Shown here: in pieces, positions 16,944 through 26,942 of the stretch
Layout: each line of letters begins with the position of its first letter
Position numbering within the stretch: position 1 is the stretch's first letter
Assembly (NCBI RefSeq): GCF_039534915.1
Contig: NZ_BAAAWE010000001.1
Span: 7,130,001-7,194,000, forward strand
Length of the DNA: 64,000 bases
From: Streptomyces roseofulvus
GTDB taxonomy: Bacteria > Actinomycetota > Actinomycetes > Streptomycetales > Streptomycetaceae
Direction: 5' to 3'
The notes under the pieces: generated by a model
Database searches by the model: none
Seen by the model: the letters and a program-made list of their open reading frames with translations, nothing else
What the model was told of the DNA's origin: nothing
Program-made: the position numbers and the translations under genes

Positions 16944-18596
16944 CTATCCGCTCACGGCGTCCTTGCCGGAGTCGACGCGAGCTGCGGGGGCGCTACGGGC
17001 GGAAGCGGGTCCCGGCGCCGTGTGCCGGCGGTGTGCGGTCCGCTCCCAGGGACGCGTGCTGCCGAGCCATCCGAGGAGGAAGGCCGCCGGTACGGAGATC
17101 AGGCCGGGGGTGTGGAGCGGGAACAGGTTGAAGTCCTGCTCCGGCAGCAGCGCGTATCTCGTCCCGGACACAGCGGGGGAGGCGAGGGTCAGGAGGGTGC
17201 ACAGGGACAGCCCTCCGTAGACGAGCCACAGCAGTCCGCGGCGGTTGAAGCCGGTCCAGAAGAAGGAGTAGACGACCGCGGGGAACACACATGTGGCCGC
17301 GAGGCTCAGCGAGAAGGCGAGGAGGAACTCGATGGGATAGCGGTGTACGGCGGTGGTGAGGAGAAGGCTCACGACGCAGAGCGCGACGACGGACAGCCGC
17401 AGGACCGCCGGCTCTCCGATCCCGATCCGGGTACGGCCCTTCCGCCCGAGCAGGTCGCGGGTCACGGAGACGGCGGCGGCGAAGGTCACGCTCGCCACGG
17501 CCGTGAGCACGGCGAGGAAGGCGACACAGGCCACGAGGGTGATGAGCACGACCCGGCCGGTGGAGTGGTGGGGGAGGACCTCCGACGCCAGGAGGATCGG
17601 GGCTCCCTGCCCCTTCGCGTCGACCGCTCCGATCCGTCCGCTGCCCACCACCGCGGCCGCGGCGAAGCCGGTCGTGATCAGCAGCAGGTAGAAGAGGCCG
17701 GTCAGCCCGACGGCGACGCTCAGTGAGCGCCGGGCGGCGGGCACGTCCCTGCTGGCGCTGACGCGCAGGAGCAGGTGGGGCATCATCGCGGTTCCGAGGA
17801 TGACGACGATGTGGTCACTGAGCGTGCCGAGCGGTCCGCCTCCGGCGGAGTGCTCCCACAGTCCGGGGCTGAGGTATCCGCCCGGTGACACGCTCGTGTC
17901 CACTGCCGCCGACAGCAGGGATCCGGGACTCCAGTCGAAAAAGCGGAGCGCCAGCAGCGTCACCGCGGCGAGCGTCACCAGGGCCACGGGCACTTTGGCG
18001 ACCTGCACGAAACTGGTGCCGCGCAGATCGGCCACCCCTGCGAAGCACGTGACCAGGAATCCCATCAGCACCGTGCACACCACCTGGGCCCGTTCGCTCG
18101 GCATGCCGATCAGAAGGGCGGTGGTGATGCCGCCGGCCCGTAGTTGCACCATGAGCAGGGGCACGGCGATGCACAGTGTCACCACGGCGCCGGCGATCCG
18201 TACTCCCGGCCCCTCGGCGCGCAGGGAGAACAGCTCGCCCAGGGTGTAGCGGCGGGTCGCGCGAATCCTGGGGGCGAGGAGCAGGAAGACGCCGAGTGCG
18301 AGGGCGCTGTCGACGGCGGTCGAGACTCCGTCGTAGCCGAAGAGGGCGATCGCTCCCGGCAGCGAGACCAGGATGATGACCGTGATCTGTTCTCCCGCCA
18401 TCGCGACGCCGTTGAAGACGGGCGGGAGGGACCGGCCGGCGACGTAGAGGCGTTCCGGGTCGTCGTCCTGCGTGGCGAGCATGAAGACCCACAGCAGGCA
18501 GAGGCCGATGAAGACGAGGAAGGCGCTGATGACCGCGCCCCTCGCGGCGGTGCCGATGAGATCGGGCGAGCCGACGCTCAGGAGGTGCGTCGTCAC
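16944..18596 (-). CDS. Sodium:solute symporter (SSS family, acetate-permease-like), 550 aa
   Basis: Polytopic Na+-coupled symporter with about 13 hydrophobic segments. It includes GRSLPPVFNGVAMAGEQIT early in the protein and LRGTSFVQVAKV in the middle, typical of ActP/MctC-type carboxylate carriers. GTG 18596 overlaps the TGA of the DUF485 gene (GTGA, 4 nt), indicating translational coupling. The alignable paralogue at 59820-61424 starts the same way (VTTPLLLS here VTTHLLS). It probably imports a short organic acid linked to the pathway. Confidence 0.88.
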   Translation of the reverse strand: MTTHLLSVGSPDLIGTAARGAVISAFLVFIGLCLLWVFMLATQDDDPERLYVAGRSLPPVFNGVAMAGEQITVIILVSLPGAIALFGYDGVSTAVDSALALGVFLLLAPRIRATRRYTLGELFSLRAEGPGVRIAGAVVTLCIAVPLLMVQLRAGGITTALLIGMPSERAQVVCTVLMGFLVTCFAGVADLRGTSFVQVAKVPVALVTLAAVTLLALRFFDWSPGSLLSAAVDTSVSPGGYLSPGLWEHSAGGGPLGTLSDHIVVILGTAMMPHLLLRVSASRDVPAARRSLSVAVGLTGLFYLLLITTGFAAAAVVGSGRIGAVDAKGQGAPILLASEVLPHHSTGRVVLITLVACVAFLAVLTAVASVTFAAAVSVTRDLLGRKGRTRIGIGEPAVLRLSVVALCVVSLLLTTAVHRYPIEFLLAFSLSLAATCVFPAVVYSFFWTGFNRRGLLWLVYGGLSLCTLLTLASPAVSGTRYALLPEQDFNLFPLHTPGLISVPAAFLLGWLGSTRPWERTAHRRHTAPGPASARSAPAARVDSGKDAVSG

Positions 18597-18868
18597 CACG
18601 CGCCCCCGGCCGAACGGGAGGCGGTAGTCGTCGCCGAGGCCGGTTCGAAGGAGGACACGGCCCGGTGCTCGTACCACCAGGTCCCGCCGACGAGGACGAC
18701 CAGCTGGGTGAATGCCCACGTGATGGCGAGGGTGAGACGGCCGTACACGGAGATCTCTCCGAGAGTCGTGGAGCAGGAGAGCAGGACGCCGACGGCGAGC
18801 GGCAGCGCGTTGACGGTGACCAGCATCCGTGTGTCACGGGGGGAATGCCGGGAGGAATCGGAGGGCAC
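18593..18868 (-). CDS. DUF485 family small membrane protein, 91 aa
   Basis: Two transmembrane helices (VNALPLAVGVLLS and LTLAITWAFTQLVVLV) followed by TWWYEHRA, the usual DUF485 layout. These proteins are encoded next to SSS carboxylate symporters. GTG start at 18868 after a GAGAGAGG site. Its stop overlaps the symporter start by 4 nt. A paralogous pair lies at 61429-61785. The 272-bp gap upstream (18869-19140) shows no gene. Confidence 0.8.
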   Translation of the reverse strand: MPSDSSRHSPRDTRMLVTVNALPLAVGVLLSCSTTLGEISVYGRLTLAITWAFTQLVVLVGGTWWYEHRAVSSFEPASATTTASRSAGGAW

Positions 18869-19140
18869 GGGACCTCTCTCTGGAAGGACAGGGAAGACGG
18901 ACTCGGTGCGAGGGGGCGGGGGACGGTCGCAGCCGTCGAGGACGGGCGGGGGAGCCGGGCAGCCGTGTTCCGTACCGGTCGGAAGCCACGCCGGTGACCG
19001 CCGAGGTCGGACGGTGGCGCGACGTCCGCGGAGGAGGTCGCGCCGGCTCCACGGCGAACGGCGGCCTCGGCGTGACGTCAGAGCACGACGGCCCGGCCGC
19101 GGTGAGGCTGGTGAAGCGCCTCGCACCGCGGCGTCGGGCG

Positions 19141-20244
19141 TCAGCGGCGGCTGGTCGCGGTCAGGCCGGCGTAGTGCCCGGCCCGCTCCAGGAGCCGGGG
19201 GACGCCGGTTTCGAGCGACGGTCCGAAGGTGGTGTCGTGGGGGCGCTCGCCGCGCAGCCAGCGGGTGTGGATGGCCTCGCAGAAGATCGCCGCCTTCCAG
19301 AGGGCGAGGGCCTGGTACCAGGGGAGCGGGGTGAGATCGAGGTCTGTGCGGCGCTGGTAGCGCTCTGCCAGTTGGCGCTGGGTGAGGTAGCCGGGTGAAC
19401 GGGTCACCTTGGTGAGTTCGAGCGGGGTGGCAGGGCTGCCGGCCTCGGACCAGGTGGCGGTGAGGTACCCCAGGTCCGCGAGCGGGTCGCCGAGCGTGGC
19501 CATCTCCCAGTCGAGGATCGCGAGGACCTCGGCCGGGGCCCGCGGGGCGAACATGAGGTTGCCCATGCGGTAGTCGCCGTGCACCACCGACGCCGACTGG
19601 CTCGTCGGCAGGTTCTGGGCGAGCCAGTCCGCGATGCGCTCCACCGCGGGCAGGCCGCGGGTGGTGTTGACCTCCCACAGGCCGCGGAACCGCTCGACCT
19701 GTCGACGCAGATACCCGTCGGGGCGGCCCAGGGAGGCGAGTTCCCCTTCGGTGACATCGATGCCGTGCAGGGCGACGAGGGTGTCGACGACCGCCTCGCT
19801 GGTAGCCCGCCGCTGGTCGGCGGGGGAGAGGTGGGGCGGGATGGTGTCGGTGACGATCGTGCCGTCGAGCCGGTCCATGAGGTAGAACGGCACGCCCAGG
19901 ACGGCCTCGTCCTCGCAGACGGCGAGGATCTCCGGCACCGGGACCCCGTGCCCGCGGAGGATCTTCTGGACGCGGGCTTCACGGACCATGTCGTGCGTCG
20001 ACTTCGGCAGCGGCGGGCGCGGGCCGCGGCGCAGGACGACGGACTCGCGGCCGCGTTCGATCAGGTAGGTGACGTTGGACTGGCCGTCGCCGATGCGCTG
20101 CCAGGCGAGCGGTCCGCTGCCGATGCCGTGTGCGTCGAGGAAGCCGGTGACCGCGTCGAGGACCAGGAGCGGGGGGCTGTCGAGATGACGGGCCCGCTCG
20201 CGGTTCGCGACGACTTCCACGCCGTCGGGGACGGTGTGCATCAC
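19141..20244 (-). CDS. Phosphotransferase (APH/ACAD10-type) family protein, 367 aa
   Basis: Kinase-like fold with HGDYRMGNLMF (catalytic loop) and ILDWEMATLGDPLADLG (metal-binding DWE). It resembles the APH domain of ACAD10-like proteins, thought to phosphorylate hydroxyacyl-CoA intermediates for removal by acyl-CoA dehydrogenase-like partners. The GTG at 20244 overlaps the TGA of the acyl-CoA dehydrogenase (GTGA), so the two are coupled, which supports joint action. Last gene of the 34-to-19-kb operon. Confidence 0.85.
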   Translation of the reverse strand: MMHTVPDGVEVVANRERARHLDSPPLLVLDAVTGFLDAHGIGSGPLAWQRIGDGQSNVTYLIERGRESVVLRRGPRPPLPKSTHDMVREARVQKILRGHGVPVPEILAVCEDEAVLGVPFYLMDRLDGTIVTDTIPPHLSPADQRRATSEAVVDTLVALHGIDVTEGELASLGRPDGYLRRQVERFRGLWEVNTTRGLPAVERIADWLAQNLPTSQSASVVHGDYRMGNLMFAPRAPAEVLAILDWEMATLGDPLADLGYLTATWSEAGSPATPLELTKVTRSPGYLTQRQLAERYQRRTDLDLTPLPWYQALALWKAAIFCEAIHTRWLRGERPHDTTFGPSLETGVPRLLERAGHYAGLTATSRR

Positions 20245-21479
20245 GCGCCCCCGTCCCGGCCGACGACGGCGTCGCCCAGGTATCGCTCACCGGCCTGGAC
20301 GGCGGTCCGCCGGCCGGCCGACGCCCGCCGGGCGATGGCCCACCGGTGGGTCTCGTTGGAGCCGTCGTAGATGCGGAACGGGCGGACCTCGTTGAGGTAC
20401 TGGGCGAGCGGGAGCCCGTCGGAGACGCCGTCGCCGCCGCAGATCTGGACGGCGCGGTCGATCACCCGGTAGATCGCCTCGGAGCAGTGGACCTTGGCGA
20501 CCGAGGACATCGCCGAGCCCGCCTTCGGGTCGCCGTGCAGCAGGGTGGCGGTCTTGGTGATGATCGCGTCGGAGGTCTCGATGTCGATGACGGACTCGGC
20601 GATCAGGTGCTGGGCCAGGCCGAGCGAGTCGATCGGACCGCCGAACAGCTGCCGCTTCGCGGCCCGGTCCAGCGCGATGTCGTGCGCCCGCCGGGCCAGT
20701 CCCAGCCACCGCATGCAGTGCGTGAGCCGCGCGGGCCCGAGCCGCACCTGCGCGTACCGGAAGCCGAGTCCCACCTCGCCGAGGACCGCGTCGTCGGGGA
20801 CGAAGCAGTCCTCCAGGTACAGGTGCGGGTGGCCGCCGTCGATGGCGCGGTCGACGGTGTGGATCGCCTCGCCGATCCGGATCCCGGGGTTCGTCAGGTC
20901 GACGAGGAACATGGTGGCCCCCTCGGGAGCACCGTCGACCGCCGGCGTCCGGGCCATCACGATGCAGAACGCCGCGCCCACGGCACCACTGGTGAACCGC
21001 TTGTGGCCGTCGATGATCCAGCCGCCGTCGGCGCGCACGGCGGTGGTCCGCAGTGCCGCCGGGTCGGATCCCGCTCCGGGGTGGGGCTCGGTCATCCCGA
21101 AGCAGGACCGGACGTCGCCGGCCGCCAGAGGCGCGAGGTAATGCTTCTTCTGCTCCTCGGTGGCGATGAGGTGGAGCATGTGCATGTTGCCCTCGTCGGG
21201 GGCCATGCAGTTGAGGACGCTGGGGCCGATCGGCGAGTATCCGGCCTCCTGGAGGACCGGCGACCAGTGCTCGATGGGCAGGCCCTGCCCTCCGTACTCC
21301 TTCGGCACGAGCGGCGCGAAGACGCCGGCCTCCTTCGCGGCGGTCTGGAGCCGGTCGCGGGTGGCCTGGTCGAGACGTCCGCCGGGGGCGGGTTCGGCGT
21401 CGACGACGGTCTCGCGGATGAACCGGCGCGTGCGCTCACGCAGCTCCGCGGTCTCCGGCGGAAGGTCAGGGGTGGTCAT
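20241..21479 (-). CDS. Acyl-CoA dehydrogenase, 412 aa
   Basis: FAD-dependent acyl-CoA dehydrogenase. Seen: CFGMTEPHPGAGSDPA (FAD/substrate loop), IIDGHKRFTSGA, and the C-terminal QICGGDGVSDGLPLAQYLNEVR segment. The arrangement is that of the ACAD10/11-like group that pairs with an APH kinase, and that kinase follows with a 4-nt overlap. AAAGGA precedes the ATG. Likely a beta-oxidation or hydroxyacyl-CoA step at the end of the catabolic route. Confidence 0.9.
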   Translation of the reverse strand: MTTPDLPPETAELRERTRRFIRETVVDAEPAPGGRLDQATRDRLQTAAKEAGVFAPLVPKEYGGQGLPIEHWSPVLQEAGYSPIGPSVLNCMAPDEGNMHMLHLIATEEQKKHYLAPLAAGDVRSCFGMTEPHPGAGSDPAALRTTAVRADGGWIIDGHKRFTSGAVGAAFCIVMARTPAVDGAPEGATMFLVDLTNPGIRIGEAIHTVDRAIDGGHPHLYLEDCFVPDDAVLGEVGLGFRYAQVRLGPARLTHCMRWLGLARRAHDIALDRAAKRQLFGGPIDSLGLAQHLIAESVIDIETSDAIITKTATLLHGDPKAGSAMSSVAKVHCSEAIYRVIDRAVQICGGDGVSDGLPLAQYLNEVRPFRIYDGSNETHRWAIARRASAGRRTAVQAGERYLGDAVVGRDGGA

Positions 21480-21508
21480 GGCTGTCCTTTGTGGGAGGAG
21501 CGAGGTCG

Positions 21509-22285
21509 TTACGCGGTGCCGCCGGCGACCGTGAGGCCGCCGTCGACGGTGAGGACGTGGCCGGTGACCCAGGAGGCGTCCTCCGAGGCCAGGTACGCCA
21601 CGGCGGAGGCGATGTCGGAGGGCACGCCCAGGCGCCGCAGGGGGTAGTCGGCGGCCACCTCGGCTTCCCTGCCCTCGTACAGGGCTTCGGCGAACCGCGT
21701 CTTGACGACGGCGGGGGCGACGGCGTTGACGCGGATCTCCGGGCCGAGCTCGACGGCGAGGGTCCGGGACAGGTGGGACACCGCCGCCTTGCTGACTCCG
21801 TAGAGGCCGATGCCGGGTGACGGGGTGTCACCGGTGACGGAGGAGAGGTTCACGACGGCGCCCCGACGTTCGGTGAAACCGAGCTTCGGGTGGGCCACGG
21901 CGTCCTGCACCCAGGCGAGGGTGGCGAGGACGTTGACCTCCAGCACCTTGCGAGCGACGTCGGGGTCCAGGCCGACGACGGGGCCGTAGGCGGGATTGAT
22001 GCCCGCGTTGTTCACCAGGACGTCCAGCCCGCCGAACTCCCGCGCGACGGTGTCGAAGACCTCGCGACGGTGGTCGGGATCATCGGCCTTCCCGGCGACG
22101 GTGACGACGCTGCCCGGGGGGAGGGAGGCCGCCGCCTCTTCGAGGGGACCGGCCTTGCGCGCGGTCAGGCACACGCGCGCCCCTTCGGCGACGAGCCGTT
22201 CGGCGACGGCGAGACCGATGCCCCGGCTCGCTCCCGTCACGACGGCGGTGCGGCCTGAGAATCGGCCGGTGTGGTTCTGGCTCAT
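21509..22285 (-). CDS. Short-chain dehydrogenase/reductase, 258 aa
   Basis: Classical SDR: TGASRGIG cofactor loop, NNAGIN, catalytic Ser in LSSVTG and YxxxK (YGVSK). The C-terminal part (AVVKTRFAEALYEGREAE) resembles DHRS4-like carbonyl reductases. It is only 3 nt from the upstream CoA ligase. Could oxidise a 3-hydroxyacyl-CoA or a ring alcohol. A close paralogue begins at 63352. Confidence 0.88.
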   Translation of the reverse strand: MSQNHTGRFSGRTAVVTGASRGIGLAVAERLVAEGARVCLTARKAGPLEEAAASLPPGSVVTVAGKADDPDHRREVFDTVAREFGGLDVLVNNAGINPAYGPVVGLDPDVARKVLEVNVLATLAWVQDAVAHPKLGFTERRGAVVNLSSVTGDTPSPGIGLYGVSKAAVSHLSRTLAVELGPEIRVNAVAPAVVKTRFAEALYEGREAEVAADYPLRRLGVPSDIASAVAYLASEDASWVTGHVLTVDGGLTVAGGTA

Positions 22286-22288
22286 GGA

Positions 22289-23968
22289 TCAGTCCTTCGG
22301 GAGGTGCGCCGGCCCGGTGCCGTCCGTGTCGCGGAGTTCGGCGCGCCGGATCTTGCCGCTCTGGGTCTTGGGCAGGTCGGACAGGAAATGGACCTTGCGG
22401 GGGCACTTGTAGGCGGCCAGCCGCTCGCGGGAGAAGGCGATCAGTTCCTCCGCCGTGGCGTTCAGACCCGCCTTGAGCGAGACGTAGGCGACGACGGTCT
22501 CGCCGCGGTACGCGTCCGGCTGCCCGACGACCGCGGCCTCCAGGACCGACGGATGCTCGTACAGCGCGTCCTCGACCTCGCGCGGCCAGACCTTGTACCC
22601 GGACACGTTGATCTGGTCCTTGAGCCGGTCCACCAGGTAGACCCAGCCCTCCTCGTCGATCACCGCGACATCACCGGTACGCAGCCGGCCCTCCGGCATC
22701 GCCCGACGGGTGGCCTCGGGCTTGTCCCAGTACCCGGGCACCACCTGCGGCCCGCTCAGCTCCAGCTCACCCTGCTGACCGCAGGGCACTGGATCGCCGT
22801 GCAGGTCGACGACGCGCGCGGTGAGGTGCGGCAGCGGCTTGCCGACGGACAGCGTCCCGCTCGGCAGGTGCACCGGCGCCCGCTCACCCGGCGGCACGGC
22901 GATGACGGCGGACGTCGTCTCGGTCATCCCGTAGCCGTTGTGGAGGTAGACGCCGAACCGTTCCCGGAACCGCTCGACGGTCGCCGGCGGGATCGGCGCG
23001 CCCCCGGAGTACAGGGCCTTCACCGACGCGAAGTGCTCCGGTCCGGCCTGCGGCAGCTCGTAGATCGCGTTGTAGGCGGTGATGGAGCCGATCGTGTAGG
23101 TCACCCCGTGCTCGGCGAAGGCGTCCAGGACGACCTCGGGGTGGAAGCGGCCCGCCAGGACGAGGGTGGTGTCGGTGAGCAGGGAGATCGTCGCGTTGAC
23201 CACGGCGCCGGTGATGTGGAACAGCGGGGCCATGGCGAGCACGACGTCCCCGTCGCCCACGCCCATCCACGACGCGCAGGTCGCCACCACGCCCAGGACG
23301 TTGCCGTGGGTGTTCATGGCGCCCTTCGGCGGGCCTGTCGTTCCCGAGGTGTACGTCAGGAACGCGACGTCGTCGCGGGTCGGTTCCACGGGCGAGGGGC
23401 CGCGGCCCGCGAACTCGCCGATCAGGGCCACCAGGTCGCCGTCCGGGGCCGGGGCGTGGCGTTCCGTCGTCGCGAAGACCCGTGGGTCGTTCTTCGACTG
23501 GTAGTCCAGCGCCGACGTGCTGATCAGCCACCGCACCGAACTCCCGGCCAGCGTGCCGAGCGTCTCGTGGACGTCCTCGTCCGCGCAGACGACCCCGACC
23601 GCCCCGGAGTCGTCGATGATCCGGCGCAGTTCCCGGCGCCGGTACATCGGGTTCAGTCCCAGCGCCGTGGCCCCCAGCTTCCACAGGGCCAGCAGCACCA
23701 GCGCGTACTGCGGAACGTTCTGCAGGTACACCCCGACGCGGTCGCCCCGGCCGGTCCCGCGGGCCTCGAACGCGGCGGCCAGGGCGTCCGACGCCGCGTC
23801 CACCTCCCGCGCGGACAGAGCGCCGTCGAAGAAGCGGAGCGCGACGCCCTCCGGGTTCCTCGCCACACGCGCCTTCCACGCGGCCACGAGCGAGTCGGGT
23901 GCCGTGTCCGGTCCCGTACCGGCCCTGCCGGGGAACGCGTCCCACCGGCGGCCCTCATCCACTGCCAT
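22289..23968 (-). CDS. AMP-dependent acyl-CoA synthetase/ligase, 559 aa
   Basis: Class I adenylate-forming enzyme that activates a carboxylate with ATP and CoA. Motifs: LTYTSGTTGPPKG (P-loop), YGMTETTS, and the C-terminal hinge and Lys region SGKIRRAELRD. GGAAGG lies before the ATG at 23968. It is the second of two adjacent ligases, 42 nt after the other. Two ligases in one operon fit a pathway that activates a diacid or both a parent acid and a ring-opened acid. Confidence 0.9.
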   Translation of the reverse strand: MAVDEGRRWDAFPGRAGTGPDTAPDSLVAAWKARVARNPEGVALRFFDGALSAREVDAASDALAAAFEARGTGRGDRVGVYLQNVPQYALVLLALWKLGATALGLNPMYRRRELRRIIDDSGAVGVVCADEDVHETLGTLAGSSVRWLISTSALDYQSKNDPRVFATTERHAPAPDGDLVALIGEFAGRGPSPVEPTRDDVAFLTYTSGTTGPPKGAMNTHGNVLGVVATCASWMGVGDGDVVLAMAPLFHITGAVVNATISLLTDTTLVLAGRFHPEVVLDAFAEHGVTYTIGSITAYNAIYELPQAGPEHFASVKALYSGGAPIPPATVERFRERFGVYLHNGYGMTETTSAVIAVPPGERAPVHLPSGTLSVGKPLPHLTARVVDLHGDPVPCGQQGELELSGPQVVPGYWDKPEATRRAMPEGRLRTGDVAVIDEEGWVYLVDRLKDQINVSGYKVWPREVEDALYEHPSVLEAAVVGQPDAYRGETVVAYVSLKAGLNATAEELIAFSRERLAAYKCPRKVHFLSDLPKTQSGKIRRAELRDTDGTGPAHLPKD

Positions 23969-24010
23969 CTGCCGTCCTTCCCACCCGTGTCAGTGCGCTT
24001 GGCGTGCCGG

Positions 24011-25567
24011 TCACGTGAGCTCGCGCTTGAGGATCTTTCCGGTGGACGTCATCGGCAGGGTCTGCACGATCTCCACGATGCGCGGGTACTTGTAGGCGGC
24101 CATCTGCTCCTTGCCCCAGGCGATCAGCTCGTCGGGGCGGGCCTCGGCGCCGCGGTCGAGGATGACGAACGCCTTGACCTCCTCACCGTGGCTCTCGTGC
24201 GGCACGCCGACGACCGCGGCCAGGCTCACCGCCGGGTGCGTCATCAGGACCTCCTCGATCTCGCGCGGGTACACGTTGAAGCCGCCGCGGATGATCAGGT
24301 CCTTCGCCCGGTCGACGATGTAGTAGAAGCCGTCCTTGTCCCTGCGGGCCAGGTCGCCGGTGCGGAACCAGCCGTCCCTGACGGCTTCGGCGGTGGCCTC
24401 GGGGCGGCCGTGGTAGCCCTTCATCACGTTGTGGCCCTTGACCGCGATCTCCCCGATGGCGCTGCCCGTGCCGTCGTCCTCGACCTCCGACCAGTCCGAG
24501 TCGACGAGCTTGACCTCGACGCCCCAGATCGGTGTGCCGATCGACCCGGGCCGGGGCTCCCGCGCCGGATCGCCGAAGGTCACCACGGGCGAGGTCTCGG
24601 AGAGGCCGTAGCCCTCCAGGACCTGGACGCCCAGCCGCTCCCGGACCTGCTTGACGATCTCTGCGGGGAGCGAGGCGCCACCGGAGACGCCGACGCGCAG
24701 GTTCCTCGCGATCCTCTCGACGTCGACGTCATCGGTGAGCGCCTGCAACAGCCCCCACCACATGGTGGGGACGCCCGCGAAGAAGGTGATGTCCTCCTCC
24801 TGCATCAGGGACACCGCCTGCCGGGCGTCGAACCGCGGCAGCAGCACCAGTGTGCTCGCCGTCGAGAAGCCGGCGTTCATCTGTACGGTCGCGCCGAAGG
24901 AGTGGAACAGCGGCAGTACGACCAGATGAGTGTCCAGGAACGGCCGGTTCTCCAACAGCTGGTTGACCGCCAGGGCGTTGAGCACCAGGTTGGTATGGCT
25001 GAGTTCGGCGCCCTTCGCCTGCCCGGTCGTACCGCTCGTGTAGAGCAGCACGGCCGGGTCGTCCCCCGACGTCCCGATGCTGTCGAACGTCGCCGCGGTG
25101 CCCCGCAGCGCGGCGCCCAGGGTCTCGACGCCTTCGATCGGGCTTTCGGCCGCGGGATCGGCGGTGATGACGAGGAATTGCTCGCAGCCCGGGCTCTCGG
25201 TGAACCCGGCGTATCCCTCCGCACCCATCGGCAGGCCCTCGCCGCCCTCGAAGCAGAAGTACGCCTTCGCACCCGAGTCGGCGAGGTGGTAGGCGACCTC
25301 CCGGCCCTTGAGCAGGACGTTGAGGGGGACGACGACGGCGCCGGCCTTGAGGATTCCGTAGTAGACGATCGGGAACCAGGGCACGTTCGGGCAACTGAGC
25401 GCGACCTTGTCACCGGGCCATATGCCTCGGTCCACCAGGAGGTTGGCCACCTGATTGGCGGCGGCGTCGATCTGGGCGTAGGTGAGACGCGTCGTACCGA
25501 GGACGACGGCGTCGCGGTCCGGGTACGTGCGGGCGGAGTCCTCGAGCAGGACCGAGAGGTTCAGCAT
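24011..25567 (-). CDS. AMP-dependent acyl-CoA synthetase/ligase, 518 aa
   Basis: Long- or medium-chain acyl-CoA ligase: LLYTSGTTGQAKG, GYGLSETSP, DLIIRGGFNVYPREIEE and terminal STGKILKRELT. Start ATG at 25567 (weak GGAAA site); the frame is open far upstream but that part is not coding. Same operon and orientation as its neighbours, 101 nt from the aminotransferase stop. Confidence 0.9.
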   Translation of the reverse strand: MLNLSVLLEDSARTYPDRDAVVLGTTRLTYAQIDAAANQVANLLVDRGIWPGDKVALSCPNVPWFPIVYYGILKAGAVVVPLNVLLKGREVAYHLADSGAKAYFCFEGGEGLPMGAEGYAGFTESPGCEQFLVITADPAAESPIEGVETLGAALRGTAATFDSIGTSGDDPAVLLYTSGTTGQAKGAELSHTNLVLNALAVNQLLENRPFLDTHLVVLPLFHSFGATVQMNAGFSTASTLVLLPRFDARQAVSLMQEEDITFFAGVPTMWWGLLQALTDDVDVERIARNLRVGVSGGASLPAEIVKQVRERLGVQVLEGYGLSETSPVVTFGDPAREPRPGSIGTPIWGVEVKLVDSDWSEVEDDGTGSAIGEIAVKGHNVMKGYHGRPEATAEAVRDGWFRTGDLARRDKDGFYYIVDRAKDLIIRGGFNVYPREIEEVLMTHPAVSLAAVVGVPHESHGEEVKAFVILDRGAEARPDELIAWGKEQMAAYKYPRIVEIVQTLPMTSTGKILKRELT

Positions 25568-25668
25568 GGTGCCATTTCCGAAAAGGTGGACCGGGCCAGG
25601 CCGCGGAGGAACAGAACACGCGGCCTGGCTCGGAGCGGGTGGGGGTGACGCGGGACTCGATGCGGGTG

Positions 25669-26925
25669 TCACGACTTCCGCAGGAGCCGGTCGAGGGCCT
25701 CGGCCGTCGCCTTGACGTCGGCGGTGGTGTGCGCCGTGCTGAGGAAGACCTTGCCGGACGGCATGAAAAGGAAGCCCTGCCGCAGCATCCCTTCGAGGAT
25801 CACCGCCCAGAGCCCGCTCGTTCCGTGAAGCCCCGTCGCGCCACCGGCGGGGACGTACTGGAGGAGCGAGCCGACCCGGTTGAAGCTGCCGAAGTCGGGC
25901 GACGAACCGAGAACGGCGCCGACGAGGGCTTCGAACTCGGAGGAAACCCCTTCGAGTTGCTCGTAGACCGCGGGATCGGCCAGGACGCGCATCGTCGCCG
26001 TGACGGCCGCCAGCGCGATCGGGTTGGCGTTGAAGGTTCCGGCGTGCACGACACCGGAGGTCACCTGGTCGATCAGATCGGACCGGCCTACGACGGCGCT
26101 CTGGGTGAAGCCGCCGGCCATCGCCTTCCCGAAGACGGACAGGTCGGGAAGGACGCCGTACTTCTCGGCCGCCCCTCCCCGGGCGATCCGGAACCCGGCG
26201 ATCACCTCGTCGAAGACGAGGACGACGCCGTGCCGGTCGCAGAGGGTCCGCAGCGTCGACAGGAACTGCGGTGAGGGCGCTTCGACGCCCGCGTTGCTCA
26301 TCACCGGGTCGACGAGCACGGCCGCGATGTCGCGCTCGACGGCCTCGCCCAGCAGACGCTCGGCCAGCCGCACGTCGTTGAAGCGCGCCACGACCAGGTC
26401 GTCGAGGACGCTGGGCGACTGTCCCGCCCCACCGGGGGTGGCGGGGCGATCGCAGTCGTCCTCGGCCATCCCGGCGTACACGGTGTCGTGCCAGCCGTGG
26501 TAGCTCTTGGCGAACTTGAGGACGCGGCGCCGCCCCGTGGCGGCGCGCGCGAGGCGCAGCGCCACCTGCACCGCCTCGGTCCCCGTGTTGCTCCACAGCA
26601 GCCGCTCGCCGTGCGGCACGGCTTCGAGGACCGCTTCCGCCGCGAGGTACTCCAGCGGGTGGCCGGTGCCGACGACCTGCATCTTCGTCGCGATCTCCGA
26701 CACCGCTGACAGCACACGCGGGTCACCGTGACCGAGGACGAGCGGCCCCCAGGCCATCACGTAGTCGACGTACCGGTCGCCGTCCAGGTCCCAGACGTGT
26801 GCGCCCCGCGCCTCGCGCACGAAGAGCGGATGGGGTGGCATCGCGGCGCGCAGGCCCGATCCCACACCCCCGCCGACACTGCGGCGGGCTCGCTCGAAGG
26901 CCGAGCGTGATGATTCCAGGGCCAT
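25669..26925 (-). CDS. Class III aminotransferase (GSA-aminomutase/omega-transaminase-like), 418 aa
   Basis: PLP enzyme with VFDEVIAGFR (cofactor Asp) and the Schiff-base Lys in VFGKAMAGGF. Also seen: NTGTEAVQVALRLARA and SYHGWHD. Closest in feel to glutamate-1-semialdehyde aminomutase, but the catabolic operon argues for an omega-amine transaminase. It could remove or shift an amino group, for example an amino acid to semialdehyde step preceding the aldehyde dehydrogenase. Start at 26925 with AGGGG. Confidence 0.85.
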   Translation of the reverse strand: MALESSRSAFERARRSVGGGVGSGLRAAMPPHPLFVREARGAHVWDLDGDRYVDYVMAWGPLVLGHGDPRVLSAVSEIATKMQVVGTGHPLEYLAAEAVLEAVPHGERLLWSNTGTEAVQVALRLARAATGRRRVLKFAKSYHGWHDTVYAGMAEDDCDRPATPGGAGQSPSVLDDLVVARFNDVRLAERLLGEAVERDIAAVLVDPVMSNAGVEAPSPQFLSTLRTLCDRHGVVLVFDEVIAGFRIARGGAAEKYGVLPDLSVFGKAMAGGFTQSAVVGRSDLIDQVTSGVVHAGTFNANPIALAAVTATMRVLADPAVYEQLEGVSSEFEALVGAVLGSSPDFGSFNRVGSLLQYVPAGGATGLHGTSGLWAVILEGMLRQGFLFMPSGKVFLSTAHTTADVKATAEALDRLLRKS

Positions 26926-26942
26926 GAGATCGCCCCTGCCTT

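Noticed and set aside
22271..25648. Long plus-strand open frame across the two CoA ligase genes
   Set aside because: Arg/Asp/Val/Gly-rich noise opposite two complete adenylate-forming enzymes; no ribosome site or motif.
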